Shown here: positions 3,548-5,108 of the stretch, piece after piece
How the letters are laid out: the number at the start of each line of letters is the position of its first letter
Position numbering within the stretch: the stretch's first letter is position 1
Assembly (NCBI GenBank): GCA_030625525.1
Contig: DAOUQR010000106.1
Coordinates: 1-5,108, forward strand
Direction: 5' to 3'
DNA from: Pseudomonadota bacterium
Lineage (GTDB): Bacteria; Pseudomonadota; Gammaproteobacteria; DAOUQR01
Length of the DNA: 5,108 nt
The notes under the pieces: generated by a model
What the model was told of the DNA's origin: nothing
What the model saw: only the letters and a program-made list of their open reading frames with translations
Databases searched by the model: none
Translations under genes and position numbers: made by a program

Positions 3548-5108
3548 TTAACAACCGTGTTTAGGGCTCACTACTTCACCGTCACCGTCACCTTCACCGT
3601 CATCTTCTTTTTTTCTTTTTTCAGAAGCACAAGGCTGCGATCTCCACTTATTCAAATAACCTTTCTGATTACCCGTTAAGGTCTTTGCAATATTCGCAAC
3701 ATCGTGAGACACAGAAGTCACAGGTTTACCTTCGACAGGTTTACCTTCGACAGGTTTACCTTCGACAGCTTTACCTTCGACAGGTTTACCTTCGACAGAT
3801 TTACCTTCGACAGATTTACCTTCGACAGCTTTACCTTCGACAGCTTTACCTTCGACAACCCCAACAACATGAACAGCATCATGTGCATCATCATGTGCAT
3901 CATCATGTACAGCATCATCATGAACAGCATCATTATTTCGTTCGAAAGACAACCGACCGTTGAGGATTACGTTCTGACGTTTTTTGTCTAATCGAGAATT
4001 GATTCGTAATCCTTCTTTCATGGCAGAGACTACACGCATCGCACCAATGGCAAGACCGCATAGAGCACCGAAAGTTAATGCAATAGCTATTATATGTGGG
4101 CTCATAAGTAAGATGGCGAGTGTGCTACCAGCTACAAAATGAGAAGTAATAACCAACCCGACCCACGTAACAATCAACGGAAGCCCTGCTGTGAAGGCTC
4201 CTTTTGCGAATATTTTGGTATATTTCCAAAAATTCTTAACTCCTGCTGGTATCTTGGAGCCCGGCAGATTGTATGTTGCTTTTATTTTAAGCCAGAATGA
4301 CTTCTCGTCGCTCCATATTTCCTCCAGAGTCCGTTGCTTTTTTTTCTTGACTTCTAGTTTTTCGAGGTTTACCTCCAAAACATGTGCAGTCATGTATTGG
4401 TTTAAGAGCTTATGTTCATGGTAGGTGATCAAAGATTTCAGATATCCGCACTCAGACAGTTTCTTTGCCGCCAATGCATTACCTATTGCAAGATATAAAC
4501 CAAAACCTAAACCAGACAATAAGGTGACGCCTGTAGCTATGCCAACACCAGCGACTCCGAGTGGTGCCGCAAAAATTATTTTTACGGCAGCACCCACACC
4601 CCATGCGGGAGCTATAGTGCATGCTATTCTTGCGATAAAATTAGCTACCATGGTCAGGTAGTTATTAGTAATGTTTTTCGGGTCAAACTTACGAGAACGA
4701 CCAAAGAAACGTTTGATACGTCGTAATTGCCAGCTAGATAGGCCTTTTTCTGCAGTCTGATCATTAATTATGGTGCTAATTTTTTCACGATAATTCTCAG
4801 AACCAAAGACTTTAGCACCTTTTATGTCATTCTTGCTTACCATAATGGCGTCGACCAGCGCAGCGGCCAGCTCATCATCAACAATACCAGAAAACTTTTG
4901 CTTAAGCAGGCAAAGTAAGGTATCTCTGATAATGTCATTTTCAACGGACGGATCACCTAGAAGAACGCTACTTAATTTGTCTCTGTAGGTAATGGTTTTG
5001 CCATCCTTATCTACCTGTTCCACTCCCTCTACTTTGAAGCTTTGATCCAAGCCATCGCCATCGCCATCGCCATCGCCATCGCCATCGCCATCGCCATCGC
5101 CATCGCCA
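3548..5108 (-). CDS. Repeat-rich membrane protein, effector-like, 5'-truncated by the window edge
   Basis: I do not recognise this family. The frame stays open from the right edge to TAA at 3550-3548. The first conventional start codon left of the repeat is TTG at 5050, but it has no ribosome binding site. The same frame continues upstream through the hexamer array as alternating Gly-Asp, so the true start probably lies outside the window. Counting from 5050 as residue 1 (500 residues), the order is: a soluble, charged N-terminal region (1-130), a hydrophobic Gly/Ala-rich region (about 131-195, two or three membrane passes), a charged, probably helical linker with KKKK near 235-238 (200-280), a second hydrophobic region (about 284-342), a basic stretch, an Asp/His repeat (374-394), nine VEGK repeats (399-442), and an acidic Gly-Asp tail (484-491) ending KHGC. 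The architecture resembles host-targeted membrane proteins of intracellular bacteria, but no domain confirms it. It is convergent with the operon and probably unrelated to it in function. Confidence 0.7.
   Translation of the reverse strand, partial: GDGDGDGDGDGDGDGDGDGLDQSFKVEGVEQVDKDGKTITYRDKLSSVLLGDPSVENDIIRDTLLCLLKQKFSGIVDDELAAALVDAIMVSKNDIKGAKVFGSENYREKISTIINDQTAEKGLSSWQLRRIKRFFGRSRKFDPKNITNNYLTMVANFIARIACTIAPAWGVGAAVKIIFAAPLGVAGVGIATGVTLLSGLGFGLYLAIGNALAAKKLSECGYLKSLITYHEHKLLNQYMTAHVLEVNLEKLEVKKKKQRTLEEIWSDEKSFWLKIKATYNLPGSKIPAGVKNFWKYTKIFAKGAFTAGLPLIVTWVGLVITSHFVAGSTLAILLMSPHIIAIALTFGALCGLAIGAMRVVSAMKEGLRINSRLDKKRQNVILNGRLSFERNNDAVHDDAVHDDAHDDAHDAVHVVGVVEGKAVEGKAVEGKSVEGKSVEGKPVEGKAVEGKPVEGKPVEGKPVTSVSHDVANIAKTLTGNQKGYLNKWRSQPCASEKRKKEDDGEGDGDGEVVSPKHGC
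3578..3598 (-). repeat. Short Gly-Asp-coding hexamer repeat near the C-terminus
   Basis: On the minus strand degenerate GGTGAC/GGTGAA hexamers encode Gly-Glu-Gly-Asp-Gly-Asp-Gly. They use a different Gly-Asp hexamer from the one at the right edge (GGCGAT), so the two ends of the protein carry the same dipeptide with different codons. Confidence 0.7.
3721..3855 (-). repeat. Nine 15-bp tandem repeats coding a VEGK pentapeptide
   Basis: Nine contiguous 15-bp units on the plus strand follow the pattern CAGsTTTACCTTCGA; several units have GAT or GCT at the variable codon. Read on the minus strand they give Val-Glu-Gly-Lys plus one variable residue (Pro, Ala or Ser). The VEGK codons are nearly invariant, and only the Pro/Ala/Ser codon changes at its first base. 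Units of 15 bp keep the frame when copy number changes, so the number is likely variable between strains. Confidence 0.95.
3869..3931 (-). repeat. Asp/His-rich tandem repeat tract
   Basis: The minus strand encodes degenerate units of His-Asp-Asp-Ala with or without Val (residues about 374-394 of the truncated protein), five His in 21 residues. On the plus strand this appears as repeated CATCATG-type motifs. The tract directly precedes the VEGK repeats. Divalent metal binding is possible but inferred only from composition. Confidence 0.85.
5051..5108 (-). repeat. GCCATC hexanucleotide microsatellite running off the window
   Basis: The hexamer GCCATC (GGCGAT on the coding strand) is repeated perfectly for 58 bp, about 9.7 copies, and continues to the last base. 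In frame with the minus-strand gene it encodes Gly-Asp repeats. The other two minus-strand frames stop soon after leaving the array. The true array length cannot be known from this window. Confidence 0.97.

Noticed and set aside
3392..3679. 95-codon plus-strand open frame in the spacer and past the minus gene's end
   Set aside because: It has no clear ribosome binding site, runs across the hairpins, overlaps the convergent gene antisense and has unlikely Phe/Thr-rich composition.
3721..3855. CRISPR array
   Set aside because: The 15-bp units are contiguous with no spacers and are in frame with a protein repeat.
3685..3991. Plus-strand open frames through the repeat region, coding YLRQ- or FTFD-type repeats
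   Set aside because: They are the antisense reading of the 15-bp array. Any 15-bp repeat lacking stops is open in several frames, and the minus frame continues for over 500 codons with natural composition.

Overview
The window holds two transcription units that converge on a short, hairpin-rich spacer. The base composition leans AT. Four tightly packed plus-strand genes run from 76 to 3334, and one long minus-strand gene (3548 to beyond the right edge) encodes a repeat-rich membrane protein. The UbiG-type methyltransferase points to a ubiquinone-making proteobacterium. The minus-strand protein (hydrophobic hairpins, charged linker, low-complexity tail) resembles secreted or effector-like proteins of host-associated gammaproteobacteria such as Legionellales. 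The taxon is an inference only; no marker gene is present.

Plus strand, in order: a LuxS-like metalloenzyme (76-555); a sedoheptulose 7-phosphate cyclase of the 2-epi-5-epi-valiolone synthase (EEVS) branch of the dehydroquinate synthase superfamily (552-1682); a UbiG-like SAM-dependent O-methyltransferase (1679-2377); and a UbiA-family membrane prenyltransferase (2396-3334). The first two junctions are ATGA stop/start overlaps and the third gap is 18 bp, so this is almost certainly one translationally coupled operon. The set reads like a small biosynthetic pathway. The cyclase would make a C7 cyclitol from sedoheptulose 7-phosphate, the methyltransferase would O-methylate a ring hydroxyl, and the UbiA enzyme would attach a prenyl chain or otherwise act on a lipid-linked ring. 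The LuxS-like protein would either clear the S-adenosylhomocysteine-derived by-product or do new chemistry. I know of no described pathway with this combination. The prenylated gadusol-like or cyclitol product is a hypothesis, not something the sequence proves.

Spacer 3335-3547: three separate inverted repeats, one of them a perfect 11-bp stem, lie between the converging genes. None is followed by a strong T tract.

Minus strand 3548-5108: an unrecognised protein with two hydrophobic regions separated by a charged, probably helical linker. It also has an Asp/His-rich repeat, nine copies of a VEGK pentapeptide encoded by 15-bp tandem repeats, and Gly-Asp repeats near both ends. Its 5' end is cut off inside a GCCATC hexanucleotide array at the right edge, which may be an assembly break.

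At the left edge (1-75) there is either the start of a divergent gene or the tail of an upstream gene; too little is visible to decide.
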